64,000 nt of DNA from Gemmatimonadota bacterium (GTDB taxonomy: Bacteria; Gemmatimonadota; Gemmatimonadetes; Gemmatimonadales; GWC2-71-9), in NCBI GenBank assembly GCA_022710485.1, contig JAKLGU010000003.1:1-64000 (forward strand), read 5' to 3'. Both the position numbers and the translations under genes were made by a program. The notes under the pieces were generated by a model. It worked only from the letters and a program-made list of their open reading frames with translations, did not search any database and was not told where the DNA came from. Positions 36,109 through 44,420 of the stretch are shown here, one piece after another (the stretch's first letter is position 1; every line of letters starts with the position of its first letter).

Positions 36109-37179
36109 ATGCGGACTCCCCACACCTCCCGGCTCGCCTCCCTCGGCGCCCTGCTCCTGGCGGCCGGATGCGGCGGCCGAGAGGCGCCCCCACCAGACAT
36201 CGCGCTCACCGGCGCGGCCGACACCATCCAGACCACCCTGTTCGAGGCCACCGCCGGCGCCTGGCTCGGCGGCGACCGCTGGGCCGTGCTTTCTCCGGCC
36301 GACAAGCGGGTCGTCATCCTCGATTTCTCCGACCGCTCCCTCGTCGACCTCGGCGAGGGGATGAAGCAGCCGTTCGAAGGGCCCTTCTCCCTTTTCACCA
36401 TGGGTGACGGCCTCTACGTTGGCGACTGGGCACTCCGCCAGCTGACTGTCTGGAGCTTGAACGGGCAGTACGCCGCCGCGGTGCGGACGCCGGAGATCAC
36501 CAACGGCACCCTGCCCCGCGCCCGCGACGGCCAGGGCAACTGGTACGTGCAATTCAATCCGCCGCCCGGCCCGGACGGGGGCGGCAAGCGCGACTCCGCC
36601 GTGGTCGTTCGCTTTCCGCTCGACTTTTCCCGGGGTGACACGATCCTCCGGCTCTCCCCGCTCGACCTGGCCGAAGTGGATGGCGACGCCGGCCGCCGCT
36701 ACGAGCGCCGGGTGTTCAGTGGCGAGGACCAGTGGGGCGTGCTGGCGGACGGGAGCGTCTGGGTGGCGCGAGTCTACCCCAACCGGGTGGACTGGCTCAC
36801 ACCGGACGGCAAGCTCCAGAAGGGGCAGAAGCTCCCCGACCGCGTGTTTACCATCACGGTGTCGGACCGCGAGGCGTTCCTCCGCAAATTTCCGCCGGAG
36901 CTTCGCTCCGCCGCGGAAAAGGTCCCCTTCAGCCCCGTCAAGCCGCCCTTCGACGCGGCGTTCACCGGCGGCGACGGCAACGTCTGGCTGGAAAAGAGCC
37001 GCGTCATCCCCGACACCGTGCGCCGGTACCAGGTGATCGGACGGAACGGACGGCTGCTCCAGGCCATCGCCTTCAACGGATACGGCTACGCTTTGGCCAC
37101 GAGCCCGGATGCGGTGCTCGTCAAGGAGGTCCAGCCCGAGGGGTGGCGCTTCCTGCGATACCGGCGCCCGCCCTCTTAG
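36109..37179 (+). CDS. Lipoprotein with predicted beta-propeller fold
   Basis: A 356-residue protein with a lipobox (LLAAGC, Cys near residue 21). The rest has repeated four-strand blocks with aromatic-rich ends (WAVLSPADKRVVILDF, DGLYVGDWALRQLTVWSLNG, WGVLADGSVWVARVYPNRVDWL, NVWLEKSRV), consistent with a six-bladed propeller of the NHL/6-bladed type. No catalytic residues are evident and no specific function can be given. Likely leaderless. Confidence 0.82.
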   Translation: MRTPHTSRLASLGALLLAAGCGGREAPPPDIALTGAADTIQTTLFEATAGAWLGGDRWAVLSPADKRVVILDFSDRSLVDLGEGMKQPFEGPFSLFTMGDGLYVGDWALRQLTVWSLNGQYAAAVRTPEITNGTLPRARDGQGNWYVQFNPPPGPDGGGKRDSAVVVRFPLDFSRGDTILRLSPLDLAEVDGDAGRRYERRVFSGEDQWGVLADGSVWVARVYPNRVDWLTPDGKLQKGQKLPDRVFTITVSDREAFLRKFPPELRSAAEKVPFSPVKPPFDAAFTGGDGNVWLEKSRVIPDTVRRYQVIGRNGRLLQAIAFNGYGYALATSPDAVLVKEVQPEGWRFLRYRRPPS

Positions 37180-37209
37180 ATTTCCCGGCAACCCTGAACC
37201 GGAGGCACG

Positions 37210-37386
37210 ATGTCGAAGAAAGAGGACCAGCGGATCGCACGCCTGGCCCAGAAGAACGCCGCCAAGATCAAGCCGCCGGTGGCGGAGCGCGCCGCCCAGT
37301 ACGACTCCACGCTCCGGCAGAAGCCCGAGGAAATGGACTCCGAGACCAGACGGCTCTTCAAGGAAATGAAGAAGCGGGAATTCTGA
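37210..37386 (+). CDS. Small highly charged protein (58 aa)
   Basis: An ATG at 37210 with GGAGG at 37201-37205 opens a 58-residue frame, MSKKEDQRIARLAQKNAAK to MKKREF, rich in Lys, Arg and Glu and lacking hydrophobic segments. Codon use is like the neighbours (strong third-position GC). A TAGATT hexamer overlapping the preceding stop (37177-37182) could supply a promoter with a short leader. Function unknown; nucleic-acid or ribosome binding would fit the charge but is not shown. Confidence 0.72.
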   Translation: MSKKEDQRIARLAQKNAAKIKPPVAERAAQYDSTLRQKPEEMDSETRRLFKEMKKREF

Positions 37387-37387
37387 G

Positions 37388-37753
37388 GTGTTCGTCCCCG
37401 TGAGGGCACCCCAGCCGACCCCTCCGTCCGCGCGGGCACAGGACCTGGCCCGCCGGCTGAAGGAAGAGGTGGACAAGTTCGAGCGGCAGTACCCCGGCAC
37501 CAGCCGGGAGGACCTGCGCGCCGCCGCTGCCATCGCCATCGGCGAGGAATCGGTGACTGTCCCGCCCCGCCGGAAGGCGGCCGCGATGGTCGTCGCGGTG
37601 ATCACCGCCATGGGCATCCTGGGCCTGGTGATGGAGCTCACCACTCGAGAGGACTCGGGTGCGGCCGCGGCACCGTGGCCCATGATCGCCGTGTCCATCG
37701 CGATCGCCTGCCTGGCCGTGGTGGCTGCGGTCATCCGGCGCACGCGGCAGTAG
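37388..37753 (+). CDS. Membrane protein of unknown function
   Basis: A 121-residue protein beginning one base after the 58-residue gene (GTG start; a second GTG 12 bases on is possible). The N-terminal half is polar and helical (LARRLKEEVDKFERQYPGTS, SREDLRAAAAIAIGEE). The C-terminal half has two membrane helices (AAMVVAVITAMGILGLVMEL and MIAVSIAIACLAVVAAVIRR). It probably forms an operon with the small charged protein. Family not recognised. Confidence 0.7.
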   Translation: MFVPVRAPQPTPPSARAQDLARRLKEEVDKFERQYPGTSREDLRAAAAIAIGEESVTVPPRRKAAAMVVAVITAMGILGLVMELTTREDSGAAAAPWPMIAVSIAIACLAVVAAVIRRTRQ

Positions 37754-37830
37754 GCGCCTGCACGGCCCGGCGCTGGCGCAGCCCGGGTTCGCGCCGTAGT
37801 ATGGGGCAATCCCCACACAGGAGCGCGCCG

Positions 37831-38265
37831 ATGGCCACCGTCCGCGACCTGCTCGCTCGCAAGAGCGGCGAAGTGCTCTCGATCGCCCCCTCCGATACTG
37901 TACTCGCCGCAGCGCAAGTCATGAATCAGCACGGCATCGGTGGCCTCGTCGTCCTTGACGAGGGCAAGCTGCTGGGCGTCTTCACGGAACGGGACATCCT
38001 GCGGCGGGTGGTGGCGGCGGGGCGGAGCCCGGCGGATACGCGAGTGCGCGAGGTGATGACCTCCCCCGTCATCACCTGTCTTCCCGAGACCAGCATCGAG
38101 GAGTGCGGGGCCATCATGAGCGGCAAGCGGATCCGGCACCTGCCGGTCACCGATGCGCGCGGCCTGATCGGGCTCGTCACCAGCGGCGACCTGCTGGCCT
38201 TCCAGGTGGCGGAGCACACCGCCACCATCCAGTACCTCAACAGCTACATGTTCGACGTCAGGTAA
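37831..38265 (+). CDS. Tandem CBS-domain protein
   Basis: A 144-residue protein made of two CBS domains (about 8-65 and 75-130; LGVFTERDILRRVV and IGLVTSGDLLAFQV end each). Paired CBS domains form a Bateman module that binds adenine nucleotides such as AMP, ATP or SAM and signals energy state. There is no attached enzyme domain, so it likely acts in trans. The ATG at 37831 has AGGAG upstream and a TAGTAT hexamer 29 bases upstream. The GCGGGGAA repeat follows. Confidence 0.93.
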   Translation: MATVRDLLARKSGEVLSIAPSDTVLAAAQVMNQHGIGGLVVLDEGKLLGVFTERDILRRVVAAGRSPADTRVREVMTSPVITCLPETSIEECGAIMSGKRIRHLPVTDARGLIGLVTSGDLLAFQVAEHTATIQYLNSYMFDVR

Positions 38266-38269
38266 GTAG

Positions 38270-38291
38270 GCGGGGAAGCGGGGAAGCGGGG
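38270..38291 (+). repeat. Tandem GCGGGGAA repeat
   Basis: Nearly three units of the 8-base repeat also seen at 6559-6598, just after the CBS gene stop. Confidence 0.85.
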
Positions 38292-38301
38292 CAGGAAGAT
38301 A

Positions 38302-38330
38302 GACCCCCTCTCCCGGAGGGAGAGGGGGTC
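38302..38330. terminator. Strong hairpin between convergent genes
   Basis: Perfect 13-base stem GACCCCCTCTCCC / GGGAGAGGGGGTC with loop GGA, followed by AGGGGGTGAGG. It is the inverted variant of the hairpin repeat at 27036 and 27931. It sits between the convergent CBS and membrane-protein genes and may stop transcription from both sides, although no T-tract follows. Confidence 0.6.
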
Positions 38331-38347
38331 AGGGGGTGAGGGGTGGG

Positions 38348-39052
38348 CTAGACCTCCGGGGGCTTGGGATCGGTCGAGCGGGTCCGCGCGGTCCGGCGGC
38401 GGCGTCCCTCCTCGTACCACCGGCGGGTGATCTCACCCGCCAACGCGGTGTTCCCGATCCCGAACGCGAGGCCGGCGCCGAGCGCCACCGCGCCCAGGAT
38501 GAGCGTGAACGCCGTGGTGACGATGTCCTCCGCCACGCCCACCTGCTGCACTGCCATGAAAACCGCGATCATCACCACGAGGAACTTCGAGACCCGCGCG
38601 AGCGTGGGCACGCCCTCCACGCCGCCAGCTGACGCAACGATCAGCCCGCGCACGAACTCCCCGACGACGATTCCGAGGATGACGATGACGATGGCGCTGA
38701 TGAGGGTCGGGAGGAAGCCGAGCATCAGGCCGAACATCTCGTTGATGCTCTCGAGACCGAGCGCGGTGCTCGCGAGGAGGATGACGACGAGCATCACCAG
38801 CCAGAACGCCAGCTTGCCCACCGCGTGCACCGGGTCGAGTGACGGTTCCGCCCGCTCCAGTCCGTCCGCGAGGCCCCCTTCCTTGGCGACGCGGTTGAAG
38901 TCGAGCTTGGCGAGCGTCCGGTCCACCCATTTCTCGATCTGCCGGGCCACGAAGTAACCCGCCAGCAGGAGCACCCCCGCGCCAACGATGGCCGGGAGAA
39001 AGAAGCTGAGCTGCTCCATGCCGTACGAGAGCCGCTCCCACAGGTCGCTCAT
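38348..39052 (-). CDS. Membrane protein with conserved TM-helix repeats (MscS-related)
   Basis: A 234-residue protein with about five hydrophobic helices. LPAIVGAGVLLLAGYFVARQI and TAFTLILGAVALGAGLAFGIGNTALAGEI match the conserved TM_helix repeat; the latter resembles the pore helix of MscS channels. There is no MscS beta domain, so it is a truncated or ancestral form rather than a full channel. The C-terminus is basic (RRRRTARTR). It starts with a 4-base overlap with the stop of the dehydrogenase gene. Confidence 0.82.
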   Translation of the reverse strand: MSDLWERLSYGMEQLSFFLPAIVGAGVLLLAGYFVARQIEKWVDRTLAKLDFNRVAKEGGLADGLERAEPSLDPVHAVGKLAFWLVMLVVILLASTALGLESINEMFGLMLGFLPTLISAIVIVILGIVVGEFVRGLIVASAGGVEGVPTLARVSKFLVVMIAVFMAVQQVGVAEDIVTTAFTLILGAVALGAGLAFGIGNTALAGEITRRWYEEGRRRRTARTRSTDPKPPEV

Positions 39053-40086
39053 GGTGCCACCTCGATCACGAGTTTGCCGAACTGTGCGCCATCGGCCATG
39101 CGATGAAAGGCCTCTCGGCCCTCCGCCAGCGGAACCACAGAATCCACCACCGGCCAGAACCGCCCCTCGAAGGCGTGCCGAGCCACCTCCTGGTACTCGC
39201 GGTCGCCGCCCATGGTGCTGCCGAGAATATCCCACTGGTACCAGAACAGCTTCCGGACATCGGTCGTCACCATCGGGCCGGTAGTGCCGCCGCAGGTGAC
39301 GAGCCGTCCGCCTCGGCCGAGCGCGCGGAGCGACTTCTGCCAGGTGGCCTCGCCGACGTTGTCCACCACCACGTCGGCGTTGCGGCCGCCGGTGAGGGCG
39401 CGGACCGCCCTCGGCACATCCTCGCGCGCGTGATTGAGCAGGTGGTCGGCGCCCAGCGCGCGGGCCCGCTCGAGCTTGTCGTCGGAGGAGCTGGTCACGA
39501 TGACCGTGGCCCCGAGCATCTTGGCGATCTGCAGACAGGACTGCGCCACGCCGCCGCCGATGCCCCAAATCAACACCGTCTCGCCGGCGCGGACGCGAGC
39601 GCGCCCGGTCATCATCCGCCACGAGGTCAACGCGGCGAGCGAAAACCCGGCGGCCTCGGCCCACGGCATTGCCTGGGGGACGCGGGCCAGGTTGGTCGCG
39701 GGCACCACGACGTACTCGCCGACGGTGCCGGGGACGTGCTCGCCGAGCAGGGCGTAGCGCAGGCAAAGCGGCTGCTGGTCGGCGGCGCAGAGGTCGCACG
39801 CGTTGCAGCCGATGCCGGGGTTCATCATGACCCGGTCGCCGACCGCCCAGCCCGTCACCTCCGCGCCCACTGACTCGATGGTCCCCGCGGCGTCGCTGCC
39901 GACGATGTGCGGAAAGGCGTAGGTGATGCCGGGAAGCCCGCCGAGGATGAAGAGGTCGAGGTGATTGATGCCGGCGGTGTGCACCCGCACCCGCACCTCG
40001 TTCGGCCGGCGAATCTCGGGCGCCGGCACATCCGCCACCACCAGGTCCTGCCATCCGCCGAGCTTCGGGAGGACGAGCGCCTTCAC
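39049..40086 (-). CDS. Zinc-binding alcohol dehydrogenase / quinone oxidoreductase family protein
   Basis: A 345-residue MDR-family enzyme. The GroES-like half has the structural zinc lobe (GIGCNACDLCAADQQPLC) and the Rossmann half has VLIWGIGGGVAQSCLQIAK. The catalytic zinc Cys of classical ADHs (GICGSD) is replaced by AGINHLDL, while HIVGSDAAGTI is kept, which fits the crotonyl-CoA reductase/quinone-reductase side of the family. It uses NAD(P)H to reduce or oxidise an unknown substrate. Overlaps both neighbours by 4 bases. Confidence 0.92.
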   Translation of the reverse strand: MKALVLPKLGGWQDLVVADVPAPEIRRPNEVRVRVHTAGINHLDLFILGGLPGITYAFPHIVGSDAAGTIESVGAEVTGWAVGDRVMMNPGIGCNACDLCAADQQPLCLRYALLGEHVPGTVGEYVVVPATNLARVPQAMPWAEAAGFSLAALTSWRMMTGRARVRAGETVLIWGIGGGVAQSCLQIAKMLGATVIVTSSSDDKLERARALGADHLLNHAREDVPRAVRALTGGRNADVVVDNVGEATWQKSLRALGRGGRLVTCGGTTGPMVTTDVRKLFWYQWDILGSTMGGDREYQEVARHAFEGRFWPVVDSVVPLAEGREAFHRMADGAQFGKLVIEVAP

Positions 40087-42293
40087 CGGGTCCCCTGGAA
40101 GGAGGCGGAGAGCACCTCGCCGACGATGTTGAGCACGACAGGCGGATGGTCAGGCGAGAGGGATTTGAGCCGGAACGACTGCACCGGCGGCACGTTCTTG
40201 ACCACGGCGGGCTCAGAGAGGCCGAAGGCCAGGGTGCTGCCGTCACCCGAGATCGCGAGCGACGTGACGCGGCCGGCCATGGACTGCAGCATGATCCGCT
40301 GGCCGTCGCCGGCGCGGATGCGGAGGATGTCGCCGCGTCCCGGACGCTCCACCGTCACCGCCAGGTCGCCGTCGGGGAAGTAGGCGGGAAATGCCTCCGT
40401 CTCCGGCGTCCGGGTGATGGCGCGCGGATCGGCGCCCTCGTTGCCCATCTCGAAGAGGTCGGCGGTGCCGTCGCGAGTGGAGATGAACGCGATGATCTGT
40501 CCGTCGGGGCGGAAGGCGGGTGCCGAATTGGCGCCGGTGCCGGTGGTCAGCTGCCGCACGCCGGTGCCGTCGGCGTTCATCGCCCAGATCTGCGGGCTCC
40601 CGGTCCGGAGCGAGGTGAAGGCAATGGTCCCGCCGTCTGGCGACCACGTCGGCTCCTGGTCCGCCTCGAGCGCCTCGGTGATCCGGGCAGCGTTCTTCCC
40701 GTCGGCGTCGGCCACGTAGACGTCGGTGTTGCCGCCGACGGTGGCGGCGAAGGCGATGCGGGTCCCATCCGGTGACCACACCGCCTGGGTGTTGGCCTGG
40801 CCGTCGGCCACGAGGGGCACGAGCGAGCCGGCGTCCGCTGGATCGAGCTGGATGAGGTCGGTTCCGGCGCCCCGCTTCACGCTGATGAGCAGATCTTCGG
40901 TCACGAAGAGGCGGGCGCTGGCCGCTGTACCCCACGGCGTCCGGGCGGTGACCACGGCCGAGCCGACGGCGACGGCGGTCACGACCCCGGCGGCGTCCAC
41001 CGTCGCGACCTCCGTCCGGTTGACGCTGAACTCCACGCCGCTCGGCGGCCCGACGGTGCGACCCTCGGCATCGACGAGGGAGACGATCAGGGAGTCGCGT
41101 TCACGGGGTGCGAGGCGGAACCGTGGCCGCTGGAACGCGAGCCCACCGGCCACCACCTCGACCTCCCACACCGTCGGTTCGAATCCATAGGTGGACATCG
41201 TGAGGGTCGTCCGCCCGATGCCGAGCGCGGTAAGCCGGCGCGCGGCAGGGTCGAAGGCCGCCACGGTGGTGTCGCCCACCTGCCAGCGATAACCCGCGTC
41301 GGCAATGGGCAGCGAATCGGCGGCCAGCGCCTCGAGCACGAAAGAGACGGCGGCACCCGGCGTGAGCCGGAGCGGTGCACCGGGGGAAGGGGCCAGTCTG
41401 AGCCGCGCGATGGGCGGGTGAACGGTCACTCGCACGGCGCGCTGCTGGCCATAGCCCATCACGAGCATGTACGCCTCGCCCGGCGCCACGCCCCTGGCGA
41501 CTCCCGTGCGGCTCACCCGGACAATGGTGGAGTCGCTGCTCCGCCAGACCAGTCCGGTGCTAAGCGACCGTCCGCCCTGGCCCGGAACGAACACACGAAC
41601 TGAGTCGGCACCCGCGACCGGCAGCATGAGCCGATCGGGCGCTACTGCGAGTGAGTCTTCGCGCACTTCGACATTGATGGAGGCGGTCAGCCCGCCCGGT
41701 CCCGTCGCCACCAGCTGCGCCTCGCCGAGCTGCAGCGCAGTGACCTCTCCGATGTCGTTGACCGCGGCGACGACCGGAGCGGTCGAGCGCCAGGTCACGT
41801 GCACCTGCCCGAGCCCGGTCCCATCCGGTGTCAGGAGCCGCATGGTCGGCCGTGCCGTCTCGAGGCGCAGCATCTTCAATGACTCGGGACTCGGAACGAG
41901 CCGGGCGCCGGCGGGAAGGACGGGGACGGGCTCCGGTTCCGCTGGCGGAACTGGTGCCGGCGCACCGGTCACCGTGACGGGCACCGTCACCTTGCCGGTG
42001 CCGGAGCGGACCTCGATGCGCACGCTGCCCGCGGCCAGACCCGCGACGGTGCCGTCCTTATCTACACGCACCACGCCGTCCTGCGATACGGTAAAGCTGA
42101 ACGCCGGCTCGCCGAGGAGATTGCCGTCGGAGTCGTACGCGCTGAGGAAGAGCCGCTCCTGCTGTCCCACCTTGAGCCGGAGCTGGGCCGGGGTGACCTG
42201 CACCTCGACCGCCGCCTGCGCCTGGAGGAGCGCGGACGGCACGAGCAGGAGTGCGGCGAGGAAGGACGGGAGCAACGCCCGGGGATGGATCAC
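40083..42293 (-). CDS. Secreted protein with Big2 Ig-like domains and TolB-type propeller
   Basis: A 736-residue exported protein (signal near LLLVPSALLQAQA). Three or more bacterial Ig-like (Big2) repeats follow (VTPAQLRLKVGQQERLFL, DGTVAGLAAGSVRIEV; VTALQLGEAQLVATG; VTAVAVGSAVVTARTPWG), then a C-terminal PD40/TolB propeller (about 490-720; QAVWSPDGTRIAFAATVGGN, PTWSPDGGTIAFTSLRTG). Such proteins are usually surface or periplasmic adhesion/scaffold proteins. It starts on GTG with a near-leaderless promoter (TCGACA, 17, TTACCT, 7). First gene of a three-gene run with the dehydrogenase and membrane protein. Confidence 0.9.
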   Translation of the reverse strand: MIHPRALLPSFLAALLLVPSALLQAQAAVEVQVTPAQLRLKVGQQERLFLSAYDSDGNLLGEPAFSFTVSQDGVVRVDKDGTVAGLAAGSVRIEVRSGTGKVTVPVTVTGAPAPVPPAEPEPVPVLPAGARLVPSPESLKMLRLETARPTMRLLTPDGTGLGQVHVTWRSTAPVVAAVNDIGEVTALQLGEAQLVATGPGGLTASINVEVREDSLAVAPDRLMLPVAGADSVRVFVPGQGGRSLSTGLVWRSSDSTIVRVSRTGVARGVAPGEAYMLVMGYGQQRAVRVTVHPPIARLRLAPSPGAPLRLTPGAAVSFVLEALAADSLPIADAGYRWQVGDTTVAAFDPAARRLTALGIGRTTLTMSTYGFEPTVWEVEVVAGGLAFQRPRFRLAPRERDSLIVSLVDAEGRTVGPPSGVEFSVNRTEVATVDAAGVVTAVAVGSAVVTARTPWGTAASARLFVTEDLLISVKRGAGTDLIQLDPADAGSLVPLVADGQANTQAVWSPDGTRIAFAATVGGNTDVYVADADGKNAARITEALEADQEPTWSPDGGTIAFTSLRTGSPQIWAMNADGTGVRQLTTGTGANSAPAFRPDGQIIAFISTRDGTADLFEMGNEGADPRAITRTPETEAFPAYFPDGDLAVTVERPGRGDILRIRAGDGQRIMLQSMAGRVTSLAISGDGSTLAFGLSEPAVVKNVPPVQSFRLKSLSPDHPPVVLNIVGEVLSASFQGTR

Positions 42294-42300
42294 GGGGGGA

Positions 42301-42329
42301 AGGTAAAGGAGAGGTCGGGGGATTGTCGA
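42301..42329 (-). promoter_or_regulatory. Candidate near-leaderless promoter of Big2/TolB gene
   Basis: Minus-strand -35 TCGACA (42329-42324), 17-base spacer, -10 TTACCT (42306-42301), 7 bases, then GTG at 42293. Confidence 0.5.
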
Positions 42330-42345
42330 GGAGAACGGGGAACAA

Positions 42346-42381
42346 GACTCAGGACTGGGGACTGCGGACTAAGGACTGAGG
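42346..42381 (+). repeat. ACTGAGG-family repeat array
   Basis: Five degenerate units of the 7-base ACTGAGG repeat. It lies within the 331-base gap 42294-42624, which otherwise holds an AT-rich patch (42410-42440, GCATTTAAATGACTTA) and no convincing gene; a frame at 42285-42545 runs through the repeat and is rejected. Confidence 0.75.
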
Positions 42382-42624
42382 AAGCTGCACCAAGACTGAC
42401 GACATACACGCGTAAAACGATGCATTTAAATGACTTAGCGCGACTATCGCGCCTGGGGTCAACCATGGACTACGACCCGGAACGCCGGTCTATCCACCCA
42501 CCTGGCTCGTCCGCGCTTGCAGAAGCCGCGAATAAGTGCGAGTAATTAGGGAGGAAACTACGCCCGCGCGGCTAGCGCGGTCCGGCGACGGGGGGCGTCG
42601 CACCAGCAGGCGGAGGAACACTCG

Positions 42625-42993
42625 ATGAGCGATCTGGAGATGGGCTGGTCCGGGGCGGGCTGGATGGATCCCATGCCGATGTCACCCGAGAAGGTAGCGA
42701 CGCCTGCACCGCCTCCGCCGCCACCCCCAGCCCCGGCTCCGATGGCGGCGAAGCCGCCCGCAGCCAAGAAGAAGGCCGCGAAGAAGCCAGCGAAGAAGAA
42801 GGCTCCTGCGAAGAAGAAGGCCGCCAAGAAGCCAGCCAAGAAGAAAGCCGCCAAGAAGAAGGCGCCCGCCAGGAAGAAGGCGGTGAAGAAGGCCGCCAAG
42901 AAGAAGGCCCCGGCGAAGAAGAAGGCGGTGAAGAAGGCCGCGAAGAAGAAGGCCGCGAAGAAGAAGGCGCCGGCCAAGAAGCGAGGGAAGTAG
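42625..42993 (+). CDS. Histone H1-like lysine/alanine-rich DNA-binding protein
   Basis: A 122-residue protein: an acidic/hydrophobic N-terminus (SDLEMGWSGAGWMDPMPM), a proline run (about 28-44), and a C-terminal tail of about 75 residues made of AKK, PAKK and KKA repeats. It resembles eukaryotic H1 tails and bacterial AlgP/Hc1-type proteins that bind and compact DNA. The ATG has GGAGG 9 bases upstream (GCGGAGGAACACTCG). It is followed by a strong terminator. Repeated AAG/GCC codons make the gene prone to length change. Confidence 0.88.
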   Translation: MSDLEMGWSGAGWMDPMPMSPEKVATPAPPPPPPPAPAPMAAKPPAAKKKAAKKPAKKKAPAKKKAAKKPAKKKAAKKKAPARKKAVKKAAKKKAPAKKKAVKKAAKKKAAKKKAPAKKRGK

Positions 42994-43001
42994 CCTCCCC
43001 G

Positions 43002-43027
43002 AGCGCCCCGGTCCCCCGGGGCGCTTT
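43002..43027 (+). terminator. Rho-independent terminator of histone-like gene
   Basis: Perfect 10-base stem AGCGCCCCGG / CCGGGGCGCT with loop TCCC, ending in TTT, 9 bases after the stop codon. Confidence 0.8.
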
Positions 43028-43055
43028 GCCTCCATCCTCCACTCCCCTGAGCTTC

Positions 43056-44414
43056 ATGACCTTGCGCGCGACGATGATGATGGGAACCGCGGCGCTCGGC
43101 CTCCTCCTCGGCGCGTGCGCCGAGCCGGGCCCGCCGCGCACCGCCCTCATGGGTGCCACGATCCTCGACGGACGGGGCGGCACGCCGCTTCGCAACGGCG
43201 TCGTGCTGATTCGCGGAGGCACCATCGAGGCGATCGGAGCGCGCGAGGACATCCCGCTTCCTCGCGGGACGAAGCAGGTGGACGTGGCGGGGAGCTGGAT
43301 CATCCCCGGCCTCATCGACGCCCACGCGCACGTGGCCCGCTGGGCCCTGCCGCGGTACGTGGCCTACGGGGTCACCGCCGTGCGCGACGTGCACAACGAG
43401 CCCGACAGCATCTTCGCGATGTCGGAGGCCGCGGACCTCGGCTCCGCCTTGAGCCCCCGCATCTACGCCGCAGGCGCCATGATCGACGGCGCCCCCGCCA
43501 CCTACCCCAACGCCACCGAAGTCACCGACACCCGCTCGGCGCGGCAGGCGGTGGACCGACTCTCCGTGTCGGGCGCGCACCTCATCAAGGCCTATACCCG
43601 GATCACGCCCCCGCTGATGGAGGCCATCGTCGACGAGGCGAAGACCTTCCGCATTCCGGTGGCCGCCCACCTCGGCCTTACCGACGCGCTGACGGCGGGC
43701 AAGATGGGCGTCACGTCCATCGAGCACCTGAGCGGCGTGCCGGAAGCGGCGGGCCGCGCTGATCCACTCTTTGCAGCGGCGCAGGACGGGTTCTTCGCCG
43801 GGTGGACCGCCTTCGAGAAGAGCTGGGCCACGCTCGATTCCGTCACCCTGACCCGCCTGGCGGGGCAGTTGGCGGAGACGGGGGTGACGATGGTCCCGAC
43901 GCTGGTGCTGCACGAGGTGTTCAGCCGGCTCGACGACTCGACCGCCATGACGAACCCCGACCTGCTCGCGCTTCCCCAGAACCAGATGACCGCGTGGAAC
44001 GTGCCCGGCATGATCGAGCGCGCCGGCTGGACCACGGCCGATTTCGAGGCGTTCCGTCGGGGGCGTCCGATGCAGGACCTCTTCGTCCGGGCGTTCCAGA
44101 AGGCGGGGGGGAAGGTGGTGACGGGGACGGACGCCGCCAACCAGATGCTCGTGCCCGGCGCCAGCGAGCACACCGAGCTCGAGTTGCTGGTCGGCGCCGG
44201 TCTGACGCCCGCCCAGGCGCTCCGCGCCGCCACGCGCGACGCCGCCGAACTGCTCGGCGCCGATTCACTCGGCACCCTGGTGCCCGGCAAGGCGGCCGAC
44301 CTCGTGGTGTTGAGCAAGGATCCGCTCGCGGACATCCGGAACACCCGCTCGGTGACGCGCGTGATGATCCGGGGTCAGCTCGTGCTTGCGGACTCGATCC
44401 GCCGGCGCTGGTAA
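43056..44414 (+). CDS. Lipoprotein amidohydrolase (imidazolonepropionase-like)
   Basis: A 452-residue metal-dependent hydrolase. The start at 43056 gives a lipoprotein signal (LLLGAC). The amidohydrolase barrel shows HxH (GLIDAHAHV), a Lys likely to be carbamylated (LIKAY), His ligands in VAAHLG and SIEHLSG, and the catalytic Asp in GTDAANQ. The C-terminus returns to the beta-sandwich (GKAADLVVLSKDPLADIRN). Relatives act on imidazolonepropionate, prolidase dipeptides or other amides. It is placed in the envelope. The next two genes follow at 6 and -4 bases, so they form one operon. Confidence 0.92.
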   Translation: MTLRATMMMGTAALGLLLGACAEPGPPRTALMGATILDGRGGTPLRNGVVLIRGGTIEAIGAREDIPLPRGTKQVDVAGSWIIPGLIDAHAHVARWALPRYVAYGVTAVRDVHNEPDSIFAMSEAADLGSALSPRIYAAGAMIDGAPATYPNATEVTDTRSARQAVDRLSVSGAHLIKAYTRITPPLMEAIVDEAKTFRIPVAAHLGLTDALTAGKMGVTSIEHLSGVPEAAGRADPLFAAAQDGFFAGWTAFEKSWATLDSVTLTRLAGQLAETGVTMVPTLVLHEVFSRLDDSTAMTNPDLLALPQNQMTAWNVPGMIERAGWTTADFEAFRRGRPMQDLFVRAFQKAGGKVVTGTDAANQMLVPGASEHTELELLVGAGLTPAQALRAATRDAAELLGADSLGTLVPGKAADLVVLSKDPLADIRNTRSVTRVMIRGQLVLADSIRRRW

Positions 44415-44420
44415 CGGCGG

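Noticed and set aside
42285-42545. 86-codon frame before the histone-like gene
   Set aside because: It crosses the ACTGAGG repeat and an AT-rich promoter-like patch, has no ribosome-binding site and no recognisable domain.
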